This document shows, piece after piece, positions 53,630 to 63,728 of a DNA stretch of 64,000 bases (positions are counted from its first letter, which is position 1; each line of letters begins with the position of its first letter). The stretch is taken from NCBI GenBank assembly GCA_947500055.1, contig CANMQO010000001.1:620001-684000 (forward strand), in the 5' to 3' direction. The notes under the pieces were generated by a model, which searched no databases, was not told the DNA's origin, and saw only the letters and a list, made by a program, of their open reading frames with translations. A program made the translations under genes and the position numbers. This DNA is from an uncultured Paracoccaceae bacterium (GTDB lineage Bacteria; Pseudomonadota; Alphaproteobacteria; Rhodobacterales; Rhodobacteraceae).

Positions 53630-55183
53630 TTATTCCCACTCGATCGTGCCGGGTGGTTTGGAGGTGATGTCATAGGTGACCCGGTTGATCCCCGGGACTT
53701 CGTTGATGATCCGGGTTGCGGTTTCACCAAGGAAATCGTGGCTGAACGGATAGTAATCCGCAGTCATGCCATCAACCGACGTAACCGCGCGCAAAGCGCA
53801 GGCGTAGTCATATGTGCGCCCGTCTCCCATCACGCCAACCGTGCGCACCGGCAGGATCGCCACGAAGGCCTGCCAGATATCGTCATAAAGCCCGTGTTTG
53901 CGGATCTGGTCGATATAGACGGCATCGGCCTTGCGCAGAATGTCCAGCTTGGCCCGCGTAATTTCACCGGGGCAGCGGATCGCAAGGCCGGGGCCGGGGA
54001 AGGGATGCCGCCCGATGAAGCTTGCGGGCAGGCCGAGTTCGCGGCCAAGGGCGCGCACTTCGTCCTTGAAAAGCTCGCGTAGCGGCTCAACCAGCTTCAA
54101 ACCCATTTTTTCCGGCAGCCCGCCCACATTGTGGTGGCTTTTGATCGTCACAGACGGTCCGCCAGAAAAGCTAACGCTTTCGATGACATCGGGATAAAGG
54201 GTCCCCTGGGCAAGGAATTCTGCCCCCTCGATCCCGTTGGCGTATTTCTGAAAAACGTCAATGAACAGTTTGCCGATGATCTTGCGCTTGGTTTCGGGAT
54301 CGGATTGGCCTTCAAGCTCGCCCAGGAAAAGATCCTGTTCTTCTGCGTGGATCACATGAAGGTTCATGTGGTCGCGGAACATGCTGACGACTTCTTCGGC
54401 CTCGTTTTGCCGCAGCAGACCGTGATCGACGAAAACGCAGGTCAACTGATCGCCAACGGCTTCATGGATCAGCGCGGCGGCAACCGAGGAATCGACACCG
54501 CCGGACAGCCCGCAAATGACCTTCTTGTCGCCGACCTGTTCCCGGATCGCATCGATGGCCTGTTCGCGGTAGGCCCCCATCGTCCAGTCCCCTGTGAACC
54601 CCGCCAGCCGGACGAAGTTTTCATAGAGCTTCGCCCCGTTGGGTGTGTGATGCACTTCGGGGTGAAACTGGACGGCATAAAAATTGCGCGCAACGTCCGC
54701 GGTGATCGCAAATGGCGCATTGGGAGAGGTGCCATAGACGGCAAACCCCGGAGCAATTTCAGAGACATGGTCGCCATGGCTCATCCAGACCTGTTCCTTG
54801 TCCGTCGCAAACCAACCTTCAAGCAATTGCAACTTGCCCTGCGGTGTCACAAAGGCGCGTCCGAACTCGGCGGTGCCGTGGCCGCTGACAACCTTTCCGC
54901 CAAGCTGCGTCATCATGGTTTGCTGGCCATAGCAGATGCCCAGAACCGGGATGCCCATGGCAAAAACGCTGTCTGGTGCCCGCGGCGATCCTTCGCGAGT
55001 GACGCTATCTGGACCACCAGACAGGATCACGGCTTTGGGTGCAAACTCCGTCAGGAAGGCGTCCGACACGTTTTGATAGGGGTGAATTTCACAGTAGACA
55101 TTCAGCTCGCGCAGACGACGCGCGATAAGCTGGGTAACCTGACTGCCGAAATCGATGATAAGGAGGCGTTCATGGTGCATCAT
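53630..55183 (-). CDS. guaA: GMP synthase (glutamine-hydrolysing)
   Basis: GuaA makes GMP from XMP, ATP and glutamine. The 517-residue protein has a class I glutamine amidotransferase domain with Cys in GICYGQQTM and His/Glu in [10 protein letters not shown]. The ATP pyrophosphatase domain carries the PP-loop [18 protein letters not shown]-terminal dimerisation domain ends GTIEWE, as in the family. The start is ATG at 55183 or 55180. The gene is complete. Confidence 0.97.
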   Translation of the reverse strand: MMHHERLLIIDFGSQVTQLIARRLRELNVYCEIHPYQNVSDAFLTEFAPKAVILSGGPDSVTREGSPRAPDSVFAMGIPVLGICYGQQTMMTQLGGKVVSGHGTAEFGRAFVTPQGKLQLLEGWFATDKEQVWMSHGDHVSEIAPGFAVYGTSPNAPFAITADVARNFYAVQFHPEVHHTPNGAKLYENFVRLAGFTGDWTMGAYREQAIDAIREQVGDKKVICGLSGGVDSSVAAALIHEAVGDQLTCVFVDHGLLRQNEAEEVVSMFRDHMNLHVIHAEEQDLFLGELEGQSDPETKRKIIGKLFIDVFQKYANGIEGAEFLAQGTLYPDVIESVSFSGGPSVTIKSHHNVGGLPEKMGLKLVEPLRELFKDEVRALGRELGLPASFIGRHPFPGPGLAIRCPGEITRAKLDILRKADAVYIDQIRKHGLYDDIWQAFVAILPVRTVGVMGDGRTYDYACALRAVTSVDGMTADYYPFSHDFLGETATRIINEVPGINRVTYDITSKPPGTIEWE

Positions 55184-55429
55184 ACGCCCCCGTAGCCAAT
55201 GATTTTCCGCTTTGCAAGCTGGTAAAGGGCACCGCTTACATTGCCCCGGTTAACGACACCCAGTCGACCCGTGTTTTCAAACCAGAGGACGGCTATCCAA
55301 GATTCGCTTAGATAGATGGCATCGCAACAGTGGCGATGTCGCTTTTGCTCGCCAAGGGGCGCAAACTCCACATGTTGGTCGCCTAGTGTTGCGTATGAAC
55401 GGGGCCAAGAACCTTTGGAGGATCAAAAG

Positions 55430-56980
55430 ATGTCGGATGCCCCCGTGAAAACCGGCCGTCGCGGACGTGGTGGTGGCGGTGCAGCCCGCCGTGCTGAGCG
55501 GACTGCTGTTAGTGTTGAAACGGCCAAGTATATTGAGCGCAATGTGCCCAATTACGAGGTTCTGACCGAAGAGGCGCTTGATCTGATTGAGGCCAATGCT
55601 GAAACGGTTTTGGCAGAGATCGGCGTCAATTTTGTTGATAATCCAGAGGCGTTGGCCCGCTGGAAAGATGCTGGCGCAGAGATTGATGGTGAGCGGGTGC
55701 GTATTCCGCGCGGGCTTGCCCGTAAGCTGTGTTCAACGGCGCCTTCAACCTTCACCCAGCATGCCCGCAATCCTGCGCGCAATGTCGAGATAGGCGGAAA
55801 GAACCTTGTTTTGGCCCCGGTCTATGGCCCGCCATTCGTGCGCGATGCCGAAGGGGGCCGCCGGTATGCCACCATGGCGGATTTTGAGAAATTCGTAAAA
55901 CTGGGCTATATGTCAAAATGGCTGCACCATTCCGGCGGAACGGTTTGCGAGCCCACGGATGTACCAGTGAACAAGCGCCACCTCGATATGTTGCTGGCGC
56001 ATATGGTCTACAGTGACAAGCCTTTCATGGGGTCCGTGACGGAGCCTAGCCGTGCACAGGATTCGCTTGAAATGTGCGAAATCCTGTTTGGCAAAGAGTT
56101 CGTTCAGGACAACACCGTGATGACATCGCTGATCAATATCAACTCTCCGTTGACGTTCGACAGCATCATGATGGGCGCGCTTGAGGTATTTGCAAAGAAT
56201 AACCAAGCCTCGATCATCAGCCCGTTTATCGTTGGTGGTGCGATGGCACCGGTTTCGGTCGCGGGCACGTTGACGCAGGTTCTGGCCGAGGTTCTGGCCG
56301 GTGTTGCTTATTCGCAGTTGATCCGCCCGGGCGCACCGGTGATCATGGGGACCTTCGTGACCTCTATTGACATGAATTCGGGCGCTCCGACCTTCGGCAC
56401 GCCCGAGGCAAGCCACATCACTTACGGGGCAGGGCAGTTGGCCCGCCGGCTGGGCCTGCCCTACCGGTCAGCCGGGTCGTTCTGCGGGTCGAAATTGCCC
56501 GATGCGCAGGCCGCTTATGAAACCGCCAACAGCCTGCAAATGGGTTTGTTGTCCGGTGTCAACTTCATGCTGCATTCGTGCGGCTGGCTGGAAGGTGGGC
56601 TTGTCGCATCGTTCGAGAAATTCGTGATGGATGCAGACCAGTTGGGGACACTGCATCATTTTGCGCGAGGTGTTGATACCTCCGAGAATGGTCAGGCGAT
56701 GGATGCGATCGAAGAGGTTGGCCCCGGCGGGCACTACCTTGGCTGTGCCCATACCCAAGCCAACTTCAAAACCGCCTTCTGGCGATCGGAACTTCTGGAC
56801 TACAAACCGTTCGAGACCTGGGATGAAGAGGGCGCGCGCGACACGCAGGCCCTTGCCACAGCCCGCGTCAAGACGCTGTTGGACACCTATCAGCAGCCAG
56901 CGCTTGATCCGGAGATCGAGGCGCGGTTGCGGGCCTATGTCGCGGACAAGAAGGCCAGCATGCCGGATGCCTTCACGTAA
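55430..56980 (+). CDS. MttB-family (trimethylamine methyltransferase-like) protein, non-pyrrolysine
   Basis: The 516-residue TIM-barrel protein belongs to the MttB superfamily. Conserved stretches include GPPFVRDAEGGRRYATMADF, GSVTEPSRAQDSLEMCEILF and AGSFCGSKLPDAQAAYETAN. The gene has no in-frame TAG and there is no pylT or pyl gene in the window, so it is the common non-Pyl form. Some such proteins demethylate glycine betaine or similar compounds and pass methyl to a corrinoid protein, but no corrinoid partner is nearby. The ATG at 55430 has TTGGAGGATC upstream. The 3' end overlaps the DUF6477 gene by eight bases. Confidence 0.88.
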   Translation: MSDAPVKTGRRGRGGGGAARRAERTAVSVETAKYIERNVPNYEVLTEEALDLIEANAETVLAEIGVNFVDNPEALARWKDAGAEIDGERVRIPRGLARKLCSTAPSTFTQHARNPARNVEIGGKNLVLAPVYGPPFVRDAEGGRRYATMADFEKFVKLGYMSKWLHHSGGTVCEPTDVPVNKRHLDMLLAHMVYSDKPFMGSVTEPSRAQDSLEMCEILFGKEFVQDNTVMTSLININSPLTFDSIMMGALEVFAKNNQASIISPFIVGGAMAPVSVAGTLTQVLAEVLAGVAYSQLIRPGAPVIMGTFVTSIDMNSGAPTFGTPEASHITYGAGQLARRLGLPYRSAGSFCGSKLPDAQAAYETANSLQMGLLSGVNFMLHSCGWLEGGLVASFEKFVMDADQLGTLHHFARGVDTSENGQAMDAIEEVGPGGHYLGCAHTQANFKTAFWRSELLDYKPFETWDEEGARDTQALATARVKTLLDTYQQPALDPEIEARLRAYVADKKASMPDAFT

Positions 56981-57269
56981 CCGATAAGGTTGTGGCCCGC
57001 ATCAGGCGGGCCTCACCCGCAATGGCAATCAAGACCTGAACATGCCGCCCGGGCTGGTAACTGCCGGATTGCCCCCGACGATTGGTCTCCATTTCAGCTT
57101 CGATATCGAACAAGCGCATCAGCGCCTCCGCGGGACGCGGCAGATCTTCGCTTTGGAAGATTCGGGCCAGATGGGTTGTGCGCCGATAATCATCGACGCC
57201 AAACCGTGCAGCGCGGGCCAGTAAGGCAGGGCGTTTCAAAGTGGCGAGTCGCGAAGAGATATCAAGCAT
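56973..57269 (-). CDS. DUF6477 family protein
   Basis: The 98-residue protein begins MLDISSRLATLKRPALLARA and contains ARFGVDDYRR and PGRHVQVLIAIAGEARLM. I recognise this as a small conserved Rhodobacterales family filed as DUF6477. It is soluble and rich in Arg. The function is unknown. It is convergent with the MttB-like gene, with an eight-base overlap at the ends. Confidence 0.75.
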   Translation of the reverse strand: MLDISSRLATLKRPALLARAARFGVDDYRRTTHLARIFQSEDLPRPAEALMRLFDIEAEMETNRRGQSGSYQPGRHVQVLIAIAGEARLMRATTLSVT

Positions 57270-57329
57270 CTGAAAACCTTTTTTGTCTGAAGTGAGTCGC
57301 AGTAAGTTGACACACGTTGGGCGGGTGTT

Positions 57330-57351
57330 GCTTAATCGCCATTAGTTAAGC
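57330..57351. promoter_or_regulatory. Inverted repeat upstream of the DUF6456 gene
   Basis: GCTTAA (57330-57335) is repeated in inverted form as TTAAGC (57346-57351) with a ten-base spacer. It lies in the 246-base gap between two divergent genes. Confidence 0.4.
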
Positions 57352-57410
57352 ACGCTGCCGTCAGAAATGTTTATCATTTCGAAAGAATAGTTGACGAACG
57401 AAACACGTCG

Positions 57411-57425
57411 TTAACATTTAGGTAA
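57411..57425. promoter_or_regulatory. CtrA-box-like site
   Basis: TTAA (57411-57414), seven bases, then GTAA (57422-57425) differ by one base from the TTAA-N7-TTAA box of the alphaproteobacterial cell-cycle regulator CtrA. It lies 90 bases before the DUF6456 start. Confidence 0.35.
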
Positions 57426-57515
57426 CCAAACACGCATAGGTTGAGTGATCGAAGCGCTGACACAGTCGGCGACCTGCTCTTGCGTGTCGGAAATTTCGGT
57501 AAAGGGACGAGTGAG

Positions 57516-58637
57516 ATGACTGCACGACTGGGACCAGAACGGTCCAAAAGCCTTCCGCGCTGGGTGCCAGATGCAGTCCGCCACTACTTGGAGCATACGG
57601 AAACCGGACTATCGATCCGTGCGGTTGCACGCGCAAGTGATTGCCATCCATCTACAGTTTTGCGTCAGGTGCGCCGCTTTGAGGGGCGGCGTGATGATCC
57701 GTTGATTGATGCTGCTCTCAAGTCCCTTTCCACCAAAGTTTTTACAATTGATGCTGACCAAAAAGGGGAAAAGGGAACGATGAATATTGAGTGCTGGAAG
57801 GGTGACATGGACCAGAATCCCGGTCTGACACAATCCCGGATTGACCAGGAAGCAAAGCGCATCTTGCGCCGTTTATGCGAACAAGGCGCGGTGCTGGCCG
57901 TCGCCAAGGAGATGGAAACTTCTGTTGTTGTGCGTGAAACGGGGGAAGGTGAACAGTTGCGAACAGCAGTTGTTGACCGTGAGATCGCGCAAGCAATGGC
58001 ACTAAAGGATTGGATAACCTGTCCGCAACCTGAAGCGCGCATCGCACGCTATTTTATAACAAATACAGGGCGTTCAGCGTTGCGCCGGCTGACCGCCGAA
58101 GATGAGAACCGGGCCAGCGGCTTTGCTGAGAAGCGCAGTGAATTTGAAAGTGACGCCGCCTGGAACCTGTCCGAGATTGAAGGGACAGTGCGTCAGCCAA
58201 CCCGGTATTATGCCACCGAAAGCCCGTTAATCGGTCTGGCGCGCCGAAAAGACCGTAACGGCGATCCTTTCCTGAAACGTGATCTGGTTGCGGCAGGCGA
58301 ACGTCTGCGCGAAGATTATGAATTGGCGCAAGTGGGAATGCCGCCGGTTGACAGTTGGGATGCATTTGTTGTTGGCGCCAACCCAGACACCCCCCCTGAG
58401 GGTCCAGCCGGATCAGTCGCCGCACATCTACGTGTTGCGCAGGCACTAAGTGACCTTGGTCCTGGGCTGGGTGACGTTGTCTTGCGGTGTTGCTGTTTTC
58501 TGGAAGGGTTGGAGCAAACCGAAAAGAAAATGGGATGGTCTGCGCGCTCGGGGAAAATCGTCTTGCGCATCGCGCTTCAGCGGCTGAAGCGTCACTACGA
58601 AGAGACCCAGGGTCAATACGGCCCAATGATTGGCTGA
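57516..58637 (+). CDS. DUF6456 HTH-domain protein
   Basis: The 373-residue protein has an N-terminal helix-turn-helix (about residues 15-60: DAVRHYLEHTETGLSIRAVA then CHPSTVLRQVRRFEGRR). A C-terminal DUF6456 domain includes SEFESDAAWNLSEIEG, ESPLIGLARRKDRNG and VVLRCCCFLEGLEQTEKKMG. It is a soluble, probably DNA-binding regulator confined to alphaproteobacteria as far as I know. The ATG at 57516 has AAAGGGACGAG upstream. The start region has a CtrA-like box and an inverted repeat. Confidence 0.8.
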   Translation: MTARLGPERSKSLPRWVPDAVRHYLEHTETGLSIRAVARASDCHPSTVLRQVRRFEGRRDDPLIDAALKSLSTKVFTIDADQKGEKGTMNIECWKGDMDQNPGLTQSRIDQEAKRILRRLCEQGAVLAVAKEMETSVVVRETGEGEQLRTAVVDREIAQAMALKDWITCPQPEARIARYFITNTGRSALRRLTAEDENRASGFAEKRSEFESDAAWNLSEIEGTVRQPTRYYATESPLIGLARRKDRNGDPFLKRDLVAAGERLREDYELAQVGMPPVDSWDAFVVGANPDTPPEGPAGSVAAHLRVAQALSDLGPGLGDVVLRCCCFLEGLEQTEKKMGWSARSGKIVLRIALQRLKRHYEETQGQYGPMIG

Positions 58638-58775
58638 GAGGCTATCGCTAAAGTTGTTTTGTCCGATCGTTGGTGTTTGCATGCAGGCAATGCAGTGCCG
58701 CTATGCATTGCGTCAGATGGTTGGACAAGCAATTGACCTGTCGTTAAGCAGGGCGCGAGTTTAGTGGAGTTTGAC

Positions 58776-59735
58776 ATGACCGCGCGTGACCTGAAGATCC
58801 CAGCCCAGCGTCATCCCGAAAAGCAACGCCGCCCTGATACGACCCAGCCCAAGAAGCCGGATTGGATCAGGGTGAAGGCGCCGACCTCTGAGGGTTACAA
58901 GACGACGCGCAATATCATGCGTGAACATAAACTGGTAACGGTTTGCGAAGAGGCCGGCTGCCCCAATGTGGGTGAATGCTGGTCACAAGGCCATGCGACG
59001 ATGATGATCATGGGCGAGGTCTGCACCCGCGCCTGTACTTTCTGCAATATCGCCACCGGCAAACCGCCCGAAGCACTGGATGTGTTTGAGCCCGGCCGCG
59101 TTGCCGATGCGGTCAAAAAGCTGGGCCTGAACCATGTCGTCATCACATCTGTGGACCGTGATGATGTTGAAGATGGTGGCGCGGAACATTTCGCACAGAC
59201 CATTCGGGCCGTTCGCCGTCAGTCGCCGGGCACGACAATCGAAATTCTGACGCCCGATTTCATTCGTTGCGCAGATGACGTGCTGAAAATCGTAGTGGAC
59301 GCCAAGCCGGATGTCTTTAACCACAATCTTGAGACTGTGCCGGGCCTGTACCCGGAAGTCCGCCCCGGTGCCCGTTATTTCCATTCCCTGCGCCTGTTGC
59401 AGCGGGTCAAGGAACTGGACCCATCCATGTTCACCAAATCGGGCATTATGGTCGGGCTTGGAGAAGATCGTCAGGCGGTCATTCAGGTGATGGAGGATAT
59501 GCGCGCGGCTGACATTGATTTCCTGACTATCGGCCAGTACCTGCAACCGACGCCCAAACACCATGCTGTGGATCGTTTCGTCACGCCGGAGGAGTTTGCG
59601 TCGTATGAAAAGGCGGCCTATGGCAAAGGTTTCCTGATGGTGTCGGCGACACCGCTGACCCGATCATCCTATCACGCGGGCGACGATTTTGCGCAGTTGC
59701 GCGCGGCGCGGTTAAAGAAGCTGGGCACTGTCTGA
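58776..59735 (+). CDS. lipA: Lipoyl synthase
   Basis: LipA is a radical SAM enzyme that inserts two sulfurs into protein-bound octanoyl groups. The 319-residue protein has the auxiliary-cluster Cys in [13 protein letters not shown] and the radical [16 protein letters not shown]. The C-terminal part carries the Ser ligand in [10 protein letters not shown]. The start is the ATG at 58776 with GGAG seven bases upstream; the GTG four codons earlier is less likely. Its stop abuts the stop of the convergent cytochrome gene. Confidence 0.97.
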   Translation: MTARDLKIPAQRHPEKQRRPDTTQPKKPDWIRVKAPTSEGYKTTRNIMREHKLVTVCEEAGCPNVGECWSQGHATMMIMGEVCTRACTFCNIATGKPPEALDVFEPGRVADAVKKLGLNHVVITSVDRDDVEDGGAEHFAQTIRAVRRQSPGTTIEILTPDFIRCADDVLKIVVDAKPDVFNHNLETVPGLYPEVRPGARYFHSLRLLQRVKELDPSMFTKSGIMVGLGEDRQAVIQVMEDMRAADIDFLTIGQYLQPTPKHHAVDRFVTPEEFASYEKAAYGKGFLMVSATPLTRSSYHAGDDFAQLRAARLKKLGTV

Positions 59736-60617
59736 TCAATCTGCAATCGCCGGGATCGCCTTGAGATATGCGGCAATGGCTGCAAGGTCATCGTCGCCAA
59801 GCTGGCTCGTGTTCTTGATCACAGCCACCATTTCCCCGCCTGCCGTGTCAAAATCGGGGGTGAATCCGGATTTCAGGTAGGAGGCGATTTCACCCTCTGA
59901 CCACAGCAACCCGCCGGGCGTGATATTCGGGATACGTCCATCACCAGATGGGTTCGGCGCGCCAGCCATCCATTGATCGCGTTTCAAGCCGCCCAGAATG
60001 TTGCGTGCGGTGTGGCATTCCGCACAATGTCCCAGCGCCTCGACCAGGTAGCGGCCGCGGTTAATCTGTTCTGTTTCGGGGTTCGCCATGACCCAATCGT
60101 CGCTCTCAAAAAGCAGTTTCCATCCCCCAAGGCTTTGGCGGATGTTGAAAGGAAAGCCTAGTTTGTGTGGCTGGCTTGGCAATTCAGAGGCAGGCAAGCT
60201 GCGCAAATGCGCGATCAGATCGACAACGTCCTGCGGCTTCGCCTTGTTATATGCGTTGTAGGGAAATGCGGGGTAGTAATGCGCGCCGCTCGGGGACACC
60301 CCCTTGATGATGGCACTTGCAAGTTCCAGATCCGTCCAATCCCCGATCCCATGCTCTGGATTGGGCGAGATATTGGGGGCCACGAAGGTCCCGAATGGCG
60401 TGGTAAAGACGCGCCCACCCGACAATTTGCCAGAATCGTCATTTGGCGCGGTATGGCACGATGCACAGCCCGCAGCCGCAAAGATGATTTCACCCCGCGC
60501 TGCGTCACCCACAAGCCCATCAAGCGCGTCAGCGGGCAGTGGTTGCGGCCGGGTAAGTACCAACCCGGCCACCAATCCGACGATCATCAGAAAGACGATC
60601 CAGCGCAGGGCCTTCAC
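59736..60617 (-). CDS. Di-heme cytochrome c, membrane-anchored
   Basis: The 293-residue protein has an N-terminal membrane helix (residues 5-22) and two cytochrome c domains with CASCHTAP (about 52-56) and CAECHTAR (about 198-202). This pair with PNISP and PNITPGG segments is the layout of the cytochrome subunit of alcohol, sorbose or gluconate dehydrogenases and similar proteins, though no dehydrogenase is beside it. The start is GTG at 60617, three bases after the cytochrome c' gene, so the two are co-transcribed. Confidence 0.88.
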   Translation of the reverse strand: MKALRWIVFLMIVGLVAGLVLTRPQPLPADALDGLVGDAARGEIIFAAAGCASCHTAPNDDSGKLSGGRVFTTPFGTFVAPNISPNPEHGIGDWTDLELASAIIKGVSPSGAHYYPAFPYNAYNKAKPQDVVDLIAHLRSLPASELPSQPHKLGFPFNIRQSLGGWKLLFESDDWVMANPETEQINRGRYLVEALGHCAECHTARNILGGLKRDQWMAGAPNPSGDGRIPNITPGGLLWSEGEIASYLKSGFTPDFDTAGGEMVAVIKNTSQLGDDDLAAIAAYLKAIPAIAD

Positions 60618-60620
60618 GAT

Positions 60621-61097
60621 TTAATTACGCGGTGCGCGATATGCATCATGGCAGTCGCCGCAGGCTTTGCCCACCGGCCCGAATGCCGCCTTGAGCGCAT
60701 CAAGCCCGTCACCAGCCACAGCCGCCAATGCAGTTGAGGCATTCGCAAGATCGGCCATATCCTGTTCAAGGCCGGCCATGTCTGTCCAGATCTCGGGTTT
60801 CGCGCGGCTACCCTCCACACTGCTATCGGTTCCTTCGACCCAATAGCCTGCCTGGTTTACGGCGGCCAATGCGGCCAGATTGGCGGCTGCGATGGACGCG
60901 CTTTGCGCATCATAAGGGGATTTATCCTGTGCCATGCCGCCCAAAACGCCAAGATTAAAGGAATAAAGCTGCATATGCGATTGTCGCGCTTTCATCGCCT
61001 TGTCTTCCGGGCTGGCACTATGGCCCCCCGCAAACCCGGTTCCTGCAAGGGCGGTCAGTGCCGCGACAAGAGTGAATGATTTGTAGTTCAAAGTCAT
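60621..61097 (-). CDS. Cytochrome c' (c556-type)
   Basis: The 158-residue protein has a signal peptide (to about residue 24). Four-helix cytochrome c' follows, with the single heme motif CGDCHDAYR near the C-terminus, as the family requires. Other members bind NO or serve as electron carriers. The ATG at 61097 is favoured over the codon four earlier because of a GGGG-rich site. It forms an operon with the downstream di-heme cytochrome. Confidence 0.88.
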   Translation of the reverse strand: MTLNYKSFTLVAALTALAGTGFAGGHSASPEDKAMKARQSHMQLYSFNLGVLGGMAQDKSPYDAQSASIAAANLAALAAVNQAGYWVEGTDSSVEGSRAKPEIWTDMAGLEQDMADLANASTALAAVAGDGLDALKAAFGPVGKACGDCHDAYRAPRN

Positions 61098-61186
61098 TGG
61101 GCCCCCCAATTTTTGTGAATACCCTCAGTATATCCAGTTTCTGTCAAAAAGCGCCCTTGAAGTTGTTGCAGATAGCCCCATGCGCT

Positions 61187-61381
61187 TCAAAATTCCGTCA
61201 ACATCGCCCCCGGAGGGCGGCGCATGTCATTTGGCGTTAGCCAAGATGGCCACCCAAAAACGCGTTCAATCAAGTAAATCACTATACACAGGCCGATGAT
61301 CCCGAAAACCAGCATGATCCTTTTCTTCGAGGGCAGGTTTTGTGCCCAACGCTTGGCCCTAAGCAGCCAACGGGGGTTCAT
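61187..61381 (-). CDS. Small single-span membrane protein next to hpt
   Basis: The 64-residue protein has a basic N-terminus, one membrane helix ([20 protein letters not shown]) and a short tail with [17 protein letters not shown]. Its ATG overlaps the hpt stop (ATGA), which supports it as a real gene. I recall similar unnamed proteins beside hpt in this order. The function is unknown. Confidence 0.65.
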   Translation of the reverse strand: MNPRWLLRAKRWAQNLPSKKRIMLVFGIIGLCIVIYLIERVFGWPSWLTPNDMRRPPGAMLTEF

Positions 61382-61926
61382 GCGTCTTGATCGGTGAACC
61401 GGACCTTGCCGATAAAGGGCAGGTTGCGGTTGCGTTGGGCAAAATCGATCCCGTAGCCCACCACGAATTCATCCGGGATTTCGAAGCCGGTCCAATCCGC
61501 CTTAAAATCAACCTCGCGCCGGGCGGGTTTATCGAGCAGAGCTATGGAGCGTAGCCGGGCCGGGTGTTTCGTTTGTAGATAGTCGCAGACATGGCTGAGC
61601 GTGTGGCCTGTGTCGATGATATCTTCGACAACAAGCACATCGCGCCCTTCGATTTGCCCGCGTAAGTCCTTGAATATACGTACTTCGCGACTGCTTTCCA
61701 TTGCGTCGCCGTAGGAGGATGCCTCAAGAAAATCAACCTCGACAGGCAGGTCGAGTTCGCGCACCAGGTCGGCGATGAACACAAATGACCCGCGCAACAG
61801 ACCAACCACAACCAGCTTGTCGGTCTTGGCAAAATCGGTCTGAATTTCACGGGCCAGATCCTCGATCCGGGCGGCGATGGATTTTGCGCTGATCATTTCA
61901 TCGATAGCGTAGGGGCGGTGCGGCAT
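61378..61926 (-). CDS. hpt: Hypoxanthine phosphoribosyltransferase
   Basis: Hpt salvages hypoxanthine and guanine with PRPP to make IMP and GMP. The 182-residue protein has the PRPP motif [14 protein letters not shown], the flexible loop segment near [12 protein letters not shown], and the purine-contact [18 protein letters not shown]. The start at 61926 gives the standard length. The longer frame to 62022 overlaps the divergent START-domain gene. The ribosome site is modest. Confidence 0.94.
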   Translation of the reverse strand: MPHRPYAIDEMISAKSIAARIEDLAREIQTDFAKTDKLVVVGLLRGSFVFIADLVRELDLPVEVDFLEASSYGDAMESSREVRIFKDLRGQIEGRDVLVVEDIIDTGHTLSHVCDYLQTKHPARLRSIALLDKPARREVDFKADWTGFEIPDEFVVGYGIDFAQRNRNLPFIGKVRFTDQDA

Positions 61927-62010
61927 ATGGATGTCTCGCGCGTTAGTGGGTTGATTTTTCGGGTGGAGTTTACGACATCCATGCGTGAAGTCACCCGTGA
62001 AAGACAGTTT

Positions 62011-62454
62011 ATGCCGACCCATTCAGAGACAAAATTTTTGCCTTACACCGCACAGCAAATGTATGATCTGGTGGCGGATGTCGCGAAATACCCGCAATTC
62101 CTGCCATGGACCGCCGCCGCCCGTATTCACAGCACCAAGGATGAAGGCGAAAAATCGGTAATGCTGGCCGATCTGGTCATTTCGTTCAAAGTGTTTCGCG
62201 AGAAATTTGGCAGCCGGGTGACCCTTTGGCCGGATGCAAAAAGGATTGATACCGAATATCTGGATGGGCCGTTCCGCCATATGGAAAGTCAGTGGAATTT
62301 CAAAGATGTAGATGGCGGATGTGATGTGTCGTTCTACGTGGATTTTGAATTTCGCAACAAGTTGTTACAGGGCGCTGCCGGGATGTTTTTCAACGAGGCG
62401 ATGCAGCGTGTCGTTCGGTCGTTTGAGCGCCGCGCAGGGGAACTATATGGATGA
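62011..62454 (+). CDS. COQ10/RatA-type START-domain protein
   Basis: The 147-residue protein has an aromatic-rich polyketide cyclase/START fold. [20 protein letters not shown] and PWTAAARI are typical of the COQ10/RatA family, as are [16 protein letters not shown] and the C-terminal helix. Family members bind ubiquinone or its intermediates, or act on ribosome assembly (RatA). The start at 62011 fits the family length. The stop overlaps the MmgE/PrpD start (ATGA). Confidence 0.87.
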   Translation: MPTHSETKFLPYTAQQMYDLVADVAKYPQFLPWTAAARIHSTKDEGEKSVMLADLVISFKVFREKFGSRVTLWPDAKRIDTEYLDGPFRHMESQWNFKDVDGGCDVSFYVDFEFRNKLLQGAAGMFFNEAMQRVVRSFERRAGELYG

Positions 62455-63728
62455 GCATTGAGGCGCGTATCGCCGGATTTACCCACCAAGCCAGGGTGGA
62501 CGCGGACGCGTTCGACATCATGCGTTTGGCACTATTTGACTGGGCGGTATGTGCCATTGCGGGCCGGACTGAACCTGTGGCGCGCATCCTGCGTGAACAT
62601 GCACGCATTGAGTCTGTCCATGGGTCTGCATTGGTTGTTGGCGGTGATACTGCCCCGCCATCGCGCGCGGCCTTGATCAATGGGGTGACCAGCCATGCGC
62701 TTGACTACGATGACACCCATTTTGCGCATATAGGTCATACCAGTGTGGCAGTAGTGCCCGCAGCGCTGGCCGTGGTGCCCGATGCCGATCTGGACGCCGT
62801 CATCCGGACGGCATTGATCGGATCAGAGGTTGCCGTGCGCATCGGGCTGTGGCTGGGTCGCGATCATTATCAGGTTGGCTTCCATCAGACTGCAACTGCG
62901 GGCGCCTTTGGCGCGGCGATGGCCGCCTCACGCCTGATCGGGTTGACCGAGGCGCAGACAGTTACGGCATTGGGTATCGCCGCGACGAAGGCCGCCGGGC
63001 TGAAGTCGCAATTTGGCACCATGGGCAAGCCGCTGAATGCGGGCTTGGCGGCCGAAACCGGCGTTCTGGCGGCGCAATGGGCTGCGGCGGGTATGACATC
63101 CAGCAACACTGGGCTCAGTGGTGCACTGGGATTTGCAGCCACCCATCACGGCGCGGCGGATGAAATCGCTTTTGACGGCATGGGCACGCGGTGGCTGATG
63201 CGCGATGTCAGCCACAAATTCCATGCGTGTTGCCATGGGTTACACGCCATGTTGGAAGCGCTGGCCGGGGCGGGCGGGCCGGTGCACTCAGCCACCGTGG
63301 CAACCCATCCGCGCTGGATCAGCGTCTGCAACACCCCTGCACCACGGACCGGGCTGGAGGCGAAGTTTTCCTATCGCTTCACCGCTGCCATGGCCTTGTC
63401 AGGTATCAGCACCGCGCGGATCGAGAATTTCAATGATGACATTGTTGCGGATCCGGCGCTGGTCGCCTTGCGTGACAGGATCACCGTGCAAGAAGACCCG
63501 GCGCTGACCGAAATGCAGGCGCGGGTGCGTTTGACCCTGACTGACGGCACCACGCAGGAGGTCTTTCATGACCTGAATGCGCCGATTCCCACAGAGCAAC
63601 GTGCCGACAGGCTGATGGAGAAGGCCCGCGCCGTGGTCGGGCGGGCCTTGGCAGATGATCTGTGGCAGGCGGTGCAATCATGCGACAGGGTTCGCCTGAC
63701 CGCGTTGTTGCAACGCCCTAGCTGTTGA
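62451..63728 (+). CDS. MmgE/PrpD-family protein
   Basis: The 425-residue protein has the MmgE/PrpD (2-methylcitrate dehydratase-like) fold. It shows INGVTSHALDYDDTHFAHIGHTS, FHQTATAGAFGAAMAA and a His-rich KFHACCHGLHAMLEA. The family covers methylcitrate dehydratase, itaconate-related and unknown hydro-lyases. No propionate genes are nearby, so the exact reaction is unclear. The ATG overlaps the preceding stop. Its end overlaps by eleven bases the end of the convergent amt gene. Confidence 0.88.
   Translation: MSIEARIAGFTHQARVDADAFDIMRLALFDWAVCAIAGRTEPVARILREHARIESVHGSALVVGGDTAPPSRAALINGVTSHALDYDDTHFAHIGHTSVAVVPAALAVVPDADLDAVIRTALIGSEVAVRIGLWLGRDHYQVGFHQTATAGAFGAAMAASRLIGLTEAQTVTALGIAATKAAGLKSQFGTMGKPLNAGLAAETGVLAAQWAAAGMTSSNTGLSGALGFAATHHGAADEIAFDGMGTRWLMRDVSHKFHACCHGLHAMLEALAGAGGPVHSATVATHPRWISVCNTPAPRTGLEAKFSYRFTAAMALSGISTARIENFNDDIVADPALVALRDRITVQEDPALTEMQARVRLTLTDGTTQEVFHDLNAPIPTEQRADRLMEKARAVVGRALADDLWQAVQSCDRVRLTALLQRPSC

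Noticed and set aside
54131..55195. 354-codon frame antisense to guaA
   Set aside because: It is a shadow of guaA; its residues mirror the complementary codons.
55430..56980. Possible pyrrolysine codon in the MttB homologue
   Set aside because: The frame has no internal TAG and no pyl genes are present in the window.
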